Shown piece after piece: positions 18,599 to 27,331 of a DNA stretch of 64,000 nucleotides. Within the stretch, counting starts at the first letter, position 1; each line of letters begins with the position of its first letter. Source of the stretch: Mediterraneibacter catenae (GTDB taxonomy: Bacteria; Bacillota; Clostridia; Lachnospirales; Lachnospiraceae); the NCBI RefSeq assembly GCF_008691045.1, contig NZ_VMSO01000006.1:1-64000 (forward strand), given 5' to 3'. The notes below the pieces were generated by a model. That model was given only the letters and a program-made list of their open reading frames with translations. It was not told the DNA's origin and searched no databases. Position numbers and translations under genes: made by a program.

Positions 18599-18973
18599 GT
18601 GTCAAATATCCAACTTGCGGCTAATCTGCTCCGTCTCAGAACAGATCACGAGTATACGCAGACACAGATCGGCGCAAAACTGAATATCTCACGACAGGCA
18701 TATTCCAATTACGAGACAGGAAAACGGATTCCTGACCTGGATATCCTGATCAGGATTGCTGATCTGTATCATGTCACGCTTGAACAGCTTATCCTTCAGC
18801 CGTGCACCGGCGCAGGAGTTGTTAACGAGAATACCGGTCCGTATTATATTGGTATGGAAGTAGAAAGCGCTGATACGATATATCTCTCAAAAGAAGAGGT
18901 AGAACTTCTGTCGCATTACAGAAACGCAGATGAAGATGACAGAAAACTGACACGGAAAGTGCTGAAGATGTGA
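18599..18973 (+). CDS. XRE-family helix-turn-helix regulator
   Basis: 124 residues with a GTG start 7 bases after GGAGG. Residues 5-62 form a Cro/C1 helix-turn-helix (EYTQTQIGAKLNISRQAYSN, then YETGKRIPDLDILIRIADLY). The C-terminal 60 residues are acidic and have no recognised domain (KEEVELLSHYRNADEDDRKL). It probably regulates itself through the inverted repeat upstream; no obvious operon partner lies downstream. Confidence 0.85.
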   Translation: MSNIQLAANLLRLRTDHEYTQTQIGAKLNISRQAYSNYETGKRIPDLDILIRIADLYHVTLEQLILQPCTGAGVVNENTGPYYIGMEVESADTIYLSKEEVELLSHYRNADEDDRKLTRKVLKM

Positions 18974-19330
18974 ATTCATGTTTGTTTAAAGGAAGGACGC
19001 TGCAACAGTAAGAATAAATATCAGACTCGAACAAAGTACGCAGAAAAAGAGGATCCTGCAACACTGTGCCGACCCGCTTTGCCTCATCCCCTCGAATCCA
19101 TGTAACGCGGGATCCTTTTTTTCCGCTGTCTCATCCGGTCGGTAGTCTTTTCTTCCGCCGCAGCGTCATCCTTCAACAAACACTCATGCAAACCGGAAGA
19201 GATCGTAACTTAGTCGACAAAGTTCACCATTTCGACCAGTTTTAGTTTAAACTTCGTGATTGCCGGGGAGATACTTCCGATTGGATGAATGCAGAAAATC
19301 AAGCGGATACAGCCTCTTTGATGAACCTTT

Positions 19331-19541
19331 CGGGACGGGCGGGGATAGGATGCTGACGGTGACTGTGGAAGGGAATTAGAGATAGTTAAAGCCCGTGGTG
19401 CGGCGTTAATCCGGGAAAGGATGTTGTCTGAACGAAGTGAGTTCTTCCTTTTCCGGATTGCTTTTAGCCGTATCACGGGCTTATTACTATCTCTTATACC
19501 CTGTAACCGGAACCGGAAGCATCCTATCCCCGCCTGTCCCG
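19331..19541. repeat. 211-base imperfect hairpin, non-coding
   Basis: The gap between 18974 and 19625 has no gene. Its right part folds on itself: 19331-19354 pairs with 19518-19541 (24 bp, one difference), AGAGATAGT 19378-19386 with 19486-19494, AAGCCCGTG 19389-19397 with 19474-19482, and AATCCGG 19408-19414 with 19453-19459, with a GAACGAAGTGAGTTC tip. The left part (about 19015-19120) holds a GGATCC-based hairpin ending in TTTTTTT, probably the XRE terminator. The long fold could be a miniature mobile repeat or a structured RNA. Confidence 0.7.
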
Positions 19542-19625
19542 ATAACGTGGATCAACATATTGTGTCCGATTGATTTTCGGATGTTTCATGTTTTATCGCA
19601 AAGTATCTCGCCGACAAACACGAAT

Positions 19626-20537
19626 TTACAAAATATGCTTCTTCTTGAAGATGATGATACATCCGACGATGACAACTATACTCAGCACCACGACAAACGG
19701 GAATCCGTCTTCGAGCCCCGGCATGTCTTTGAAGTTCATCCCGTACCATCCCGTGATCAATGTCAGCGGAAAGAAGATGGTGGATATCACGGTCAGGAAC
19801 TGCATGTTACTGTTCTGTTTTGCGTCAATCTGAGCCTGATACGCCTCCTTTACCTGCTGGGCATATTCGAGCAGATGACTCGTCCGGCTCATGAGCCGGT
19901 CCGCCCGGTCAGTCAGCGTTCCGAAGTATTTCAGGTGTTTCTTTAAGAAGAAGCCGTTTTCGTTCTCCTCAAGTTCTTTCGTCAAGTCCATGATCTCATC
20001 ATAATAACTGCGGAGATTTAACAGCTCACGCCGCAGCGGCATCAGCTTTGTCTGAAAATTGGCAGTATGCTCCTGGCTGACGTCTTCTTCCATCCGCAGG
20101 AGTCTTCGCTCGTATGCCACGAGCATCTCCAGATCCCGGCTTATAAACTCAGAAATATAATTGTACAGAAAACGCTCTTTCGTCTCTCCCTGATGCGTCT
20201 TCTTCTGCTGGATACGCCGGATGAGCCGCTCAGAGAAATCCTCATCGTCCACGATTACTACATTACTGCGGTTGACGAAGAAATACATCCGATATCTGCT
20301 CCCCAGTACATCCAGCAGCTTGGGGATGCAGAGAGTTCCGACCACACAGTCCTGCTGGTTCTCTAACCTGCAGAATCCGATCTTTGCCACCTGGATTTCA
20401 TTTTCGTAGATGATCCCCGCCTTTGCAAGCGTCTCATCTGCATGGCGGGAATCTGTTACAAAGACGGCCGGCACCTGATCTGTCTCCCATTCTTCCGTTG
20501 TCACCGGAACAAGCTGTTCCCCAAATTTGTAAATCAT
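19626..20537 (-). CDS. CorA-family divalent cation transporter
   Basis: 303 residues. A large soluble N-terminal part is followed by two C-terminal membrane segments. The signature YGMNF sits at the end of the first (ITGWYGMNFKDMP), and the chain ends with a lysine-rich KKKHIL. The family forms pentameric magnesium (or cobalt/nickel) channels. The gene ends 85 bp from the long hairpin. It is 27 bp downstream of ppk and probably co-transcribed with it. Confidence 0.9.
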   Translation of the reverse strand: MIYKFGEQLVPVTTEEWETDQVPAVFVTDSRHADETLAKAGIIYENEIQVAKIGFCRLENQQDCVVGTLCIPKLLDVLGSRYRMYFFVNRSNVVIVDDEDFSERLIRRIQQKKTHQGETKERFLYNYISEFISRDLEMLVAYERRLLRMEEDVSQEHTANFQTKLMPLRRELLNLRSYYDEIMDLTKELEENENGFFLKKHLKYFGTLTDRADRLMSRTSHLLEYAQQVKEAYQAQIDAKQNSNMQFLTVISTIFFPLTLITGWYGMNFKDMPGLEDGFPFVVVLSIVVIVGCIIIFKKKHIL

Positions 20538-20564
20538 CTTATCACCTGCCGCTTCTTTTTGTCG

Positions 20565-22649
20565 CTACACTTCGTTGGCTCCCTCCGGCGTCTGACCTGC
20601 ATTTCGCTGTGCAGCTTTGTCATAAGCCTCCTGATAAAGAGCCTCCTGGGAATTGACCGGTTCTCCATCACATTTCACCAGAGTATAGACGCCTTCTGCA
20701 TTTTCTTCTCTTGCCTTCTTATTATCGCTGAGCATCAGATCGAAAATGCCCTGGATGCGCGCCCGGATCGCCGGATCATAGACCGGTGATGCGACTTCTA
20801 CACGCTTTACTGTATTTCTTGTCATAAAGTCAGCTGAAGAGATATAGTATTTTCTCCTCTCGCCGCACCCGAAAATATAGATTCTCGAATGTTCCAGAAA
20901 ACGTCCGACAATACTTATTATGCGGATATTCTCGGTCTGGCCTTTTACTCCCGGGATCAGACAGCTTATTCCGCGGATGATCATGTCAATGTGTACACCT
21001 GCCTTGGACGCCTCCACAAGTTTATCGATGATCTTCTTATCTGTCAGGGAGTTGAGTTTCAGCCCGATATAGGCATCTTCTCCGTTCTTCCTGTGTTCGA
21101 TCTCCTCGTCGATCATATCGATAATACGGTTCTGCAGACACTTCGGCGCCACTAGCAGATGCTCGGACTCCTCGACAGCTTCACCCTTTGTAAGTGCCTG
21201 GAATACCTTCGCCGCATCTGTACCAATCTGCTCATTTGCCGTCATGAGCGACAGGTCCGTATAGAGTCTGGCTGTCTTTTCATTGTAGTTTCCAGTTCCG
21301 ATCTGCGTAATATATTCAATGCCGTCTTTGCCTTTTTTCGTGATCAGGCACAGTTTAGAATGTACTTTGAAGCCTTCCAGTCCGTAAATAATCTGGCACC
21401 CGGCCTTCTCGAGCATACGCGACCAGCGGATATTATTTTCCTCGTCAAAACGCGCCCTCAGCTCCACCAGGACAACGACCTCTTTTCCATTCTCCGCCGC
21501 CTCGCAGAGAGCCTCGACAATCTTGCTCTGTTTCGCCAGACGGTAGAGCGTCATCTTGATAGAAATGACATTGTCATCTTCTGCCGCCTCATTCAGCATG
21601 CGGAGGAAAGGACGGATTGACTCATACGGATAGGAGAGAAGTTTATCTTCCTGCTCGATCTGTTTTATGATACTCTCACCGTCACGGAAAGCTGCAGATT
21701 TCTGAGGCACCCTCCTTTCATAGAACAGCTCCGGATTCATACGCAGATGATCCTGTATCGCAAAGATAAATGAAAGATCCAGAGGTGCTTCGCTGCGGAA
21801 CACCCTTTCCGGAGATACATCCAGATAACGGCACAGAGACTCCACGACGGAGCCATCGATCTCTCTCGACATATCGAGACGCACCGGAGAGAGCTTCTTT
21901 CTCTCCTTCATGAGATCCGCCATAAACTCGCGGTAATCCAAGTCTTCATCATACAGGGCATCCGCATCGATATCTGCATTTCTCACAACACGGATCAAAG
22001 ATTTTCCAAGTACTTTATACCCTTTGAATACCTTGCCGATATAGTGAAGGATCAGATTTTCAGAAAGGATATATCTTCCCTGTCCGCCTGGAATTTCGAT
22101 CAGACGCTCCACCATATTATTCGTACACGGAATAATACCGATTCTCTCTTTTCCGCTCCTTGTCTGGAGTACGACCACAGCATAGATCTCCTGATTTCTG
22201 AGAAACGGGAATGGCTGCCTCTTTCCTACGATCGTCGGTGAGCTTAAAGGCACGATTTCATGGTTAAAGTACTGCTCGAGAAATTTCTTTTCTTCTGATT
22301 TCGCAGTCGTAAAATCGATCAGCGTAATCCCATACTCTTTTACTTTATCCATCACATCCATATAAGCCGCGTCTTTTCTCTTATTGAGTTTCTTTACGCC
22401 TTTTAAGATCGCCTTGATCTGCTCCTCGGATGTCATATTCGTCTTATTATCCCGGATCTTTCTGTTCACCAACATCTGGTCCTGAAGAGATCCGACTCTG
22501 ACCCGGAAGAATTCGTCCAGATTGCTCTGGTAGATTGACACAAAATTCATGCGCTCACAGAGCGGCACTTCCTTATTCTCCGCCTCCTCGAGTACTCTCT
22601 CATTAAATTTCAGCCAGGACAGTTCCCTGTTCATATAAATGTTTTCCAT
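20565..22649 (-). CDS. ppk1: polyphosphate kinase 1
   Basis: 694 residues from the ATG at 22649, preceded by AAGGAGGAGAA; the longer frame to 22712 has no site. The start YMNRELSWLKFNERVLEEA is the PPK1 N-domain; GFKVHSKLCLITKK holds the phosphorylated His, and QIGTGNYNEKTARLYTDL is the second active-site block. It reversibly makes polyphosphate from ATP. Followed by corA on the same strand; polyphosphate binds magnesium, so joint expression would make sense. Confidence 0.95.
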   Translation of the reverse strand: MENIYMNRELSWLKFNERVLEEAENKEVPLCERMNFVSIYQSNLDEFFRVRVGSLQDQMLVNRKIRDNKTNMTSEEQIKAILKGVKKLNKRKDAAYMDVMDKVKEYGITLIDFTTAKSEEKKFLEQYFNHEIVPLSSPTIVGKRQPFPFLRNQEIYAVVVLQTRSGKERIGIIPCTNNMVERLIEIPGGQGRYILSENLILHYIGKVFKGYKVLGKSLIRVVRNADIDADALYDEDLDYREFMADLMKERKKLSPVRLDMSREIDGSVVESLCRYLDVSPERVFRSEAPLDLSFIFAIQDHLRMNPELFYERRVPQKSAAFRDGESIIKQIEQEDKLLSYPYESIRPFLRMLNEAAEDDNVISIKMTLYRLAKQSKIVEALCEAAENGKEVVVLVELRARFDEENNIRWSRMLEKAGCQIIYGLEGFKVHSKLCLITKKGKDGIEYITQIGTGNYNEKTARLYTDLSLMTANEQIGTDAAKVFQALTKGEAVEESEHLLVAPKCLQNRIIDMIDEEIEHRKNGEDAYIGLKLNSLTDKKIIDKLVEASKAGVHIDMIIRGISCLIPGVKGQTENIRIISIVGRFLEHSRIYIFGCGERRKYYISSADFMTRNTVKRVEVASPVYDPAIRARIQGIFDLMLSDNKKAREENAEGVYTLVKCDGEPVNSQEALYQEAYDKAAQRNAGQTPEGANEV

Positions 22650-22725
22650 GTTCTCCTCCTTCGTAACTAACACGCTTAATTGTATCATACGCTTTTCTTT
22701 GTCAATAATCAACTTTTGTCTTCGT

Positions 22726-24099
22726 TTACAGCCTTCTTACTGCTTCCATCGCCAACGCTGACCGTTCACACTCTCCTGCAGTCATCGTAATCTGCCAGCA
22801 TAGCGGGCTTCCTTTCATATGTTCGGACGCATAGCTCAGCCCGTTCGTCCTCTCATCGAGAAACGGGCGGTCGATCTGGTTCGGGTCGCCGAGCAGGATG
22901 ATCTTCGTGTCTTTTCCCGCTCTGGTGATGATCCCCTTGATCTGATCCGGCGTCGTGTTCTGCGCCTCATCAATGATCAGATATGTTTTCACGATAGATC
23001 GTCCTCTTATGTAATTGAGCGCTTCTGCCTGGATGATGCCCCTGGCAAATATTTCTTCTACTTTTCCTTTCAGCTCTTCTTCATCCCGGTAGCGCTCCTC
23101 CTCGCTGGAATCGATGAGCTGCTCCAGGTTATCGATGACAGGCCGCATCAGAGGCGATATCTTCTCCTGCTCATCTCCCGGAAGGAATCCGATGTCGTCG
23201 TCGAACTGTGCATTGGGCCGGCAGATCAGGATTCTGCGATACTCGCCTGTAGGATGATTAAGAAGTTTTTCAAGTCCTACTGCCAGCGAGTAAAATGTCT
23301 TGCTTGTTCCGGCCATTCCTTTTACAATAACCAGAGGCGCCTTCTCCGCCGGCTGCATCAGTGCTTCCTGCAGGAAGTACTGACCTGTGTTCCTCGGAGT
23401 GATACCGTATGGCGCACTCTTTCTGTACTCCAGTTTGCGTATCACCCCTCCCGATACCCGACCGAGCTGCGTCTTCTTGGCCGACTGGTCCGCCTTTAAA
23501 ACAACGAACTGATTTTCTGAAAGCTTAGGCACATAGTTTTCCCCGTCTTCTCCGAGCACATACGTCTGATCTGCAGGAACACCTTTTTTCTTAAAATCTT
23601 TGAAGATTTCTTCCGGAACATACAGTTCGCATCTGCCGCTGTACTGATTCTCATGTTCCAGCACCTGGTCTGTTGTAAAATCCTCCGCACAGATGCCGAG
23701 AATCTGGGCTTTGATGCGCAGCAGAATATCTTTAGTAACCAGGATGACCTGCTCGCCGCAGGACTGTGCCAGTCCGAGACACACCCTCAAAATCCTGTTA
23801 TCAGCCGCTTCCTCCGCCAGGTCTCCCGGGAGCTTTACATCGACAAAATTCTTTTCTACACGGATCACGCCGCCGTTACCAAGCGGAACCCCTTTCAGGA
23901 GATCCCCTTTCTGCCGGATCTGTTCAAGACAGCGTATCACCCTGCGGGCATTCGCCCCGACCTCACCCTCAGCCTTCTTGAAATGATCCAGTTCCTCAAG
24001 GACCACCATCGGCAATACGACAGCATTGTCCTCGAAGCTTTCGATGGCATAAGGCGCCTGGAGCAGAATATTTGTATCGACTACATAAATCTTTACCAT
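22726..24099 (-). CDS. PIN-PhoH family protein (PhoH2 type)
   Basis: 457 residues from the ATG at 24099 (AGAGGATACTGT upstream). An N-terminal PIN RNase domain (MVKIYVVDTNILL with the first acidic residue, LEELDHFK with others) is fused to a PhoH ATPase domain with Walker A KGMAGTSKT and LIIDEAQN as Walker B. PhoH2 proteins unwind and cut RNA. Upstream of ppk1 on the same strand with a short gap. Confidence 0.92.
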   Translation of the reverse strand: MVKIYVVDTNILLQAPYAIESFEDNAVVLPMVVLEELDHFKKAEGEVGANARRVIRCLEQIRQKGDLLKGVPLGNGGVIRVEKNFVDVKLPGDLAEEAADNRILRVCLGLAQSCGEQVILVTKDILLRIKAQILGICAEDFTTDQVLEHENQYSGRCELYVPEEIFKDFKKKGVPADQTYVLGEDGENYVPKLSENQFVVLKADQSAKKTQLGRVSGGVIRKLEYRKSAPYGITPRNTGQYFLQEALMQPAEKAPLVIVKGMAGTSKTFYSLAVGLEKLLNHPTGEYRRILICRPNAQFDDDIGFLPGDEQEKISPLMRPVIDNLEQLIDSSEEERYRDEEELKGKVEEIFARGIIQAEALNYIRGRSIVKTYLIIDEAQNTTPDQIKGIITRAGKDTKIILLGDPNQIDRPFLDERTNGLSYASEHMKGSPLCWQITMTAGECERSALAMEAVRRL

Positions 24100-24199
24100 A
24101 CAGTATCCTCTCAAGTCTGTTTTTCATTTTACACGAAGTCTATTTTATAATAAAGTTGCGGCAGATGGGATGATAAAAATGTTAAATATAAGTAAAGAC

Positions 24200-24245
24200 G
24201 CCGGATACGTATGGTGGTCATACTGGTACGTATCCGGCATTTTTC
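24200..24245 (-). terminator. hairpin after the acyltransferase gene
   Basis: GCCGGATACGTA (24200-24211) pairs perfectly with TACGTATCCGGC (24227-24238). On the plus strand it is followed by ATTTTT; on the minus strand T-richness is weak. It lies between two minus-strand genes, so its main job is probably to stop transcripts of the upstream acyltransferase. Confidence 0.65.
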
Positions 24246-24267
24246 TCCTTTCCTATTTGTTTTTTCA

Positions 24268-25404
24268 TTAACGTGGGCCGTCTGCCCTGCCTTTTTCAAT
24301 ATGTTCTCTTTTCAAACAGTAATAGATATATGTGAATACTGCCGCTGCCGCGAAAGATATGACTGCGACACATAAAAACTGCACCAGCGTATTTGTCTCC
24401 AGAAGTCCCGTAACCCCGGCAGCTCCGGCAGCTCCTCTCAGGCCGATCCGGACTGCAGGATGAATGATATACACAAGCATGGATACATTCCTCGCCCATC
24501 CCGGAGCTTTTCCCGTAACTAACAGGAGCAGCCGGAACAGGAAATACATAACCGGGATGAGACACAGATACATGCTGTTATGACGCTGCAGATTATGACT
24601 ATATGTAAAATATCCTTCAGCAAACATAAGAAGCAGACTCACACTCAGGCCGATAACGAGTCCTGTCATACCTTTATGCGTTTTCCGTTTTCCGTCTTCT
24701 CCTGTGTTGTCCCGCATCATCATACCCAGGGTCAGAAATACCGGTGCGTAAAACACTCCGTTTCTCGTATAACTACTGACAGTAAAAATCATTTTATACA
24801 GATGTTCAAGCACAGGTATCCGGTTTACAACCCCGTAATAGATGTCCCCGCCAGCCCCTATCACATAGAGCAGGACAGCAATGGCAAAGACCGCCTGCAC
24901 GGAGAAGCGTTTCATCAGTGCCACGATAATAATACATCCGAGGATCACCGCAGGAAAATACCAGAGATGATAAAAACCGCCGTCAAAAATGATCATCTGG
25001 AGGAACCTGCCTGCACTTTTGGGCACAACTCCTGTATAAAAGTTGACCGGAAGATAGAAGACAAATGCCGCCGCATACAGAAATAATGCTTTCTTCATTG
25101 ACCGGATCACTTTTTCATCCTCCGTACAGCCGCTCAGTTTCCATGCTCCCAGCATAAAGTATCCTGTCGTCATCAGGAAAAAGGGAACGGCCACCCGTCC
25201 CAGGCAATAAGTCAGGATAAAATCCAGATTTCCGCTGAGTCCGGCAAGCGGTGCTGTATGGATGGCGATCACCATAACCGATGCCAGCAGCCGGAAACCA
25301 TCGATACCCGCATATACCACACTCTCTGTCTTATCCTTTCGCCTGGTATATATTCCTGTTCTTTGATGTTTCTGCTCTGTCATCCCATATCCGTTTTCTT
25401 CCAT
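24268..25404 (-). CDS. acyltransferase 3-family membrane protein
   Basis: 378 residues from the ATG at 25404 (GAGAGGG upstream, weak); a frame to 25464 and an ATG at 25383 are alternatives. About ten membrane segments. GIDGFRLLASVMVIAIHTAPL with the conserved His is the acyltransferase-3 start, and FYHLWYFPAVILG holds the second conserved block. The family O-acetylates cell-surface sugars or peptidoglycan. No polysaccharide genes are adjacent, so the target is unknown. Confidence 0.85.
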   Translation of the reverse strand: MEENGYGMTEQKHQRTGIYTRRKDKTESVVYAGIDGFRLLASVMVIAIHTAPLAGLSGNLDFILTYCLGRVAVPFFLMTTGYFMLGAWKLSGCTEDEKVIRSMKKALFLYAAAFVFYLPVNFYTGVVPKSAGRFLQMIIFDGGFYHLWYFPAVILGCIIIVALMKRFSVQAVFAIAVLLYVIGAGGDIYYGVVNRIPVLEHLYKMIFTVSSYTRNGVFYAPVFLTLGMMMRDNTGEDGKRKTHKGMTGLVIGLSVSLLLMFAEGYFTYSHNLQRHNSMYLCLIPVMYFLFRLLLLVTGKAPGWARNVSMLVYIIHPAVRIGLRGAAGAAGVTGLLETNTLVQFLCVAVISFAAAAVFTYIYYCLKREHIEKGRADGPR

Positions 25405-25631
25405 ACTCTGACCCTCTCCCGCGTTCTTCGCCCTGTCCGGCAGTAATTTTGCATTCATTAGCAAATGGTATCAGTACAGAATTAATGATTTTTAACGGAA
25501 ACCTGATGATTTAGTGTATAGAATTATTAAGATTTTATTTAGCGTCATTGCCGGCCGGCATATCCTGACAGGATCATTGTTCCGACAGGAGTGATATATG
25601 CTCTCACGCAGCTTCACGACTGAACTGTTGC

Positions 25632-25659
25632 TTGACAAAAGTTATATCTGTGTTACGAT
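25632..25659 (+). promoter_or_regulatory. promoter of proB
   Basis: TTGACA at 25632-25637 and TACGAT at 25654-25659 are 16 bp apart. A small hairpin TGCCCG...CGGGCA lies in the leader (about 25671-25693). Further upstream a GCCGGCCGGC palindrome and ATCCTGACAGGAT are seen without an assigned role. Confidence 0.65.
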
Positions 25660-25717
25660 ATCACAGTAAGTGCCCGCATACTGAGTACGGGCAGATCAGT
25701 TCTAAAGGAGTAAGACA

Positions 25718-26521
25718 ATGGCACTTTATAATAACAGAATTGTAGTAAAAGTAGGAACTTCGACACTCACAAACGACTCGGGCAAGAGCGATCTTCGCGC
25801 TACCGACCGTCTCGTCTGCACACTGGCCGATATCCAGAACATGGGATATGAGGTCATTCTTGTTTCCTCGGGCGCCATCGCCGTTGGCAGGAACAAGCTG
25901 AACATGCAGGGACGAGCAGACAATAATACCATGCGTATGAAACAGGCCGCAGCAGCTGTCGGCCAGTGCAGCCTGATGTATCTGTACGACAAGTTTTTCG
26001 GGGATTATGATAAGACTGTGGCTCAGATTCTCTTAAACGCCGAAGATATCGAACAGGAAGAAAAGAAAGAAAACCTGACAAACACATTTAATGCGCTTCT
26101 TGAAATGGGCGTAATTCCGATTGTAAATGAAAATGATTCCGTAAGCTATACCGAAATCGAATCCGAAGACAGGCTGTTCGGCGACAACGACATGCTCTCC
26201 TCAGTCGTAGCTGTCCTGTGCCGGGCAAAACGCCTTGTCATCTTATCTGACATCGACGGATTCTATGACAGCGATCCCCGTCTTCATCCAAACGCCAAAC
26301 TCATAGAACAGATTGATGCCATTGATGAGAGCGTCTACTCTCTCGCTGGAGGAGCCGGCTCCAGAAGAGGTACCGGCGGTATGCGCACAAAACTCCAGGC
26401 CGCACAGCTTGCCACATCCAACGGGATCGATACGATCGTCACAAACGGAAAGCGCCCGGAGGTTCTTTATGACATCGTCAGGGGCGGAAAAGCGGGCACA
26501 CTGTTCACTGGGAAATTGTAA
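25718..26521 (+). CDS. proB: glutamate 5-kinase (short form, no PUA domain)
   Basis: 267 residues, a single amino acid kinase domain: VVKVGTSTLT at the N-terminus binds phosphate, IVNENDSVS binds glutamate, and GTGGMRTKLQAA closes the nucleotide site. It phosphorylates glutamate in proline synthesis. The C-terminal PUA domain of the E. coli type is absent, as in many Firmicutes. proA is not downstream: the next gene is convergent ogt. AAAGGAG precedes the ATG. Confidence 0.93.
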   Translation: MALYNNRIVVKVGTSTLTNDSGKSDLRATDRLVCTLADIQNMGYEVILVSSGAIAVGRNKLNMQGRADNNTMRMKQAAAAVGQCSLMYLYDKFFGDYDKTVAQILLNAEDIEQEEKKENLTNTFNALLEMGVIPIVNENDSVSYTEIESEDRLFGDNDMLSSVVAVLCRAKRLVILSDIDGFYDSDPRLHPNAKLIEQIDAIDESVYSLAGGAGSRRGTGGMRTKLQAAQLATSNGIDTIVTNGKRPEVLYDIVRGGKAGTLFTGKL

Positions 26522-26542
26522 GCTGACAATCCTCTCATACAT

Positions 26543-27070
26543 TTAAATTCCAGAAATTGTAAGATCCGCTTTCTCCAGTGTGAGAAGGCGGATTTTTTTA
26601 TCAACCCCGCCCGCATAACCGGTCATACTGCCGTCCGTACCGAGCACCCTGTGGCAGGGTACGATAATAGACACAGGGTTATGTCCCACCGCTCCTCCCA
26701 CCGCCTGGGCCGACATTGACTCAATCCCTCTCCGAGACGCAATCTCGCGCGCAATTTCCTTATAGGTCGTCGTCCGCCCGTAGGGAATCTCTAAAAGAAT
26801 CTCCCATACCGAATGACGGAACTCACTTCCCGTCAAATGCAGAGGCGGGGTAAAATCGGGCGCCTGGCCGTCAAAATAAAGATCCAGCCACTTTTTCGTC
26901 TGCTCCAGAACAGGCGGATTTTCTTTTGAATATTTGTATTTCATATCTCCTTTCAGTATCCCGCCGCCGAAATACTTCTGCCCGTCGAACCACAGACCGG
27001 TCAGCCCTTTCTCGTCACAGGCAAGCGTAATCCCGCCCAGCGGAGAATCATAGTGACAGATATCGTACAT
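26543..27070 (-). CDS. ogt: methylated-DNA--protein-cysteine methyltransferase
   Basis: 175 residues. IIVPCHRVLG carries the acceptor Cys in the PCHR motif, preceded by the helix-turn-helix YKEIAREIASRRG and the AVGGAVGHNPV loop. It removes alkyl groups from O6-guanine by suicidal transfer. Its last 17 codons overlap the plus-strand proB terminator hairpin, and the genes converge 21 bp apart. Confidence 0.93.
   Translation of the reverse strand: MYDICHYDSPLGGITLACDEKGLTGLWFDGQKYFGGGILKGDMKYKYSKENPPVLEQTKKWLDLYFDGQAPDFTPPLHLTGSEFRHSVWEILLEIPYGRTTTYKEIAREIASRRGIESMSAQAVGGAVGHNPVSIIVPCHRVLGTDGSMTGYAGGVDKKIRLLTLEKADLTISGI
26564..26599 (+). terminator. proB terminator lying inside the 3' end of ogt
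   Basis: ATCCGC (26564-26569) pairs with GCGGAT (26588-26593), with TTTCTC/GAGAAG pairing inside, then seven T residues. The hairpin is encoded within the last codons of the convergent ogt gene. Confidence 0.85.
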
Positions 27071-27085
27071 AAATTTTCTCTCCTT

Positions 27086-27331
27086 TTAACAATTTTTCAG
27101 AAATTTCTCTACAGCGTGGTTAAACTCTATGTAATTCTCCTTTGCGATAAAGTGTGTTCCACGCAGTATGCGGATCTGTGCATTCGGAAGACTCGCATAA
27201 ATAAGCCTTGTATGTTCGTCCTTTATCATATCTTTATTTCCAGCGATGACAAGTTTTTTTATTCTGACGAAGTCCGGCTCTTTATTTTCAACCAACTCCT
27301 CCGGACGGATATTCGGATCATTTTCGCCCAT
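27086..27331 (-). pseudogene. C-terminal remnant of an alpha/beta hydrolase
   Basis: An 81-residue frame whose NDPNIRPEEL, KKLVIAGNKDMI and RGTHFIAKEN are the last third of an alpha/beta hydrolase, including the acid (AGNKD) and His (GTHF) regions. The nucleophile elbow is not here but at the end of the neighbouring chimeric frame, in a different phase. About 50 residues that should lie between the two are missing, so an internal deletion plus frame change broke this gene. Confidence 0.75.

Noticed and set aside
19331-19541. Retron or HEARO-type RNA for the long hairpin
   Set aside because: No reverse transcriptase or IS605-like gene is adjacent.
25545-25575. GCCGGCCGGC palindrome as a regulatory site
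   Set aside because: Short palindrome without a partner or known factor; mentioned only with the proB promoter.
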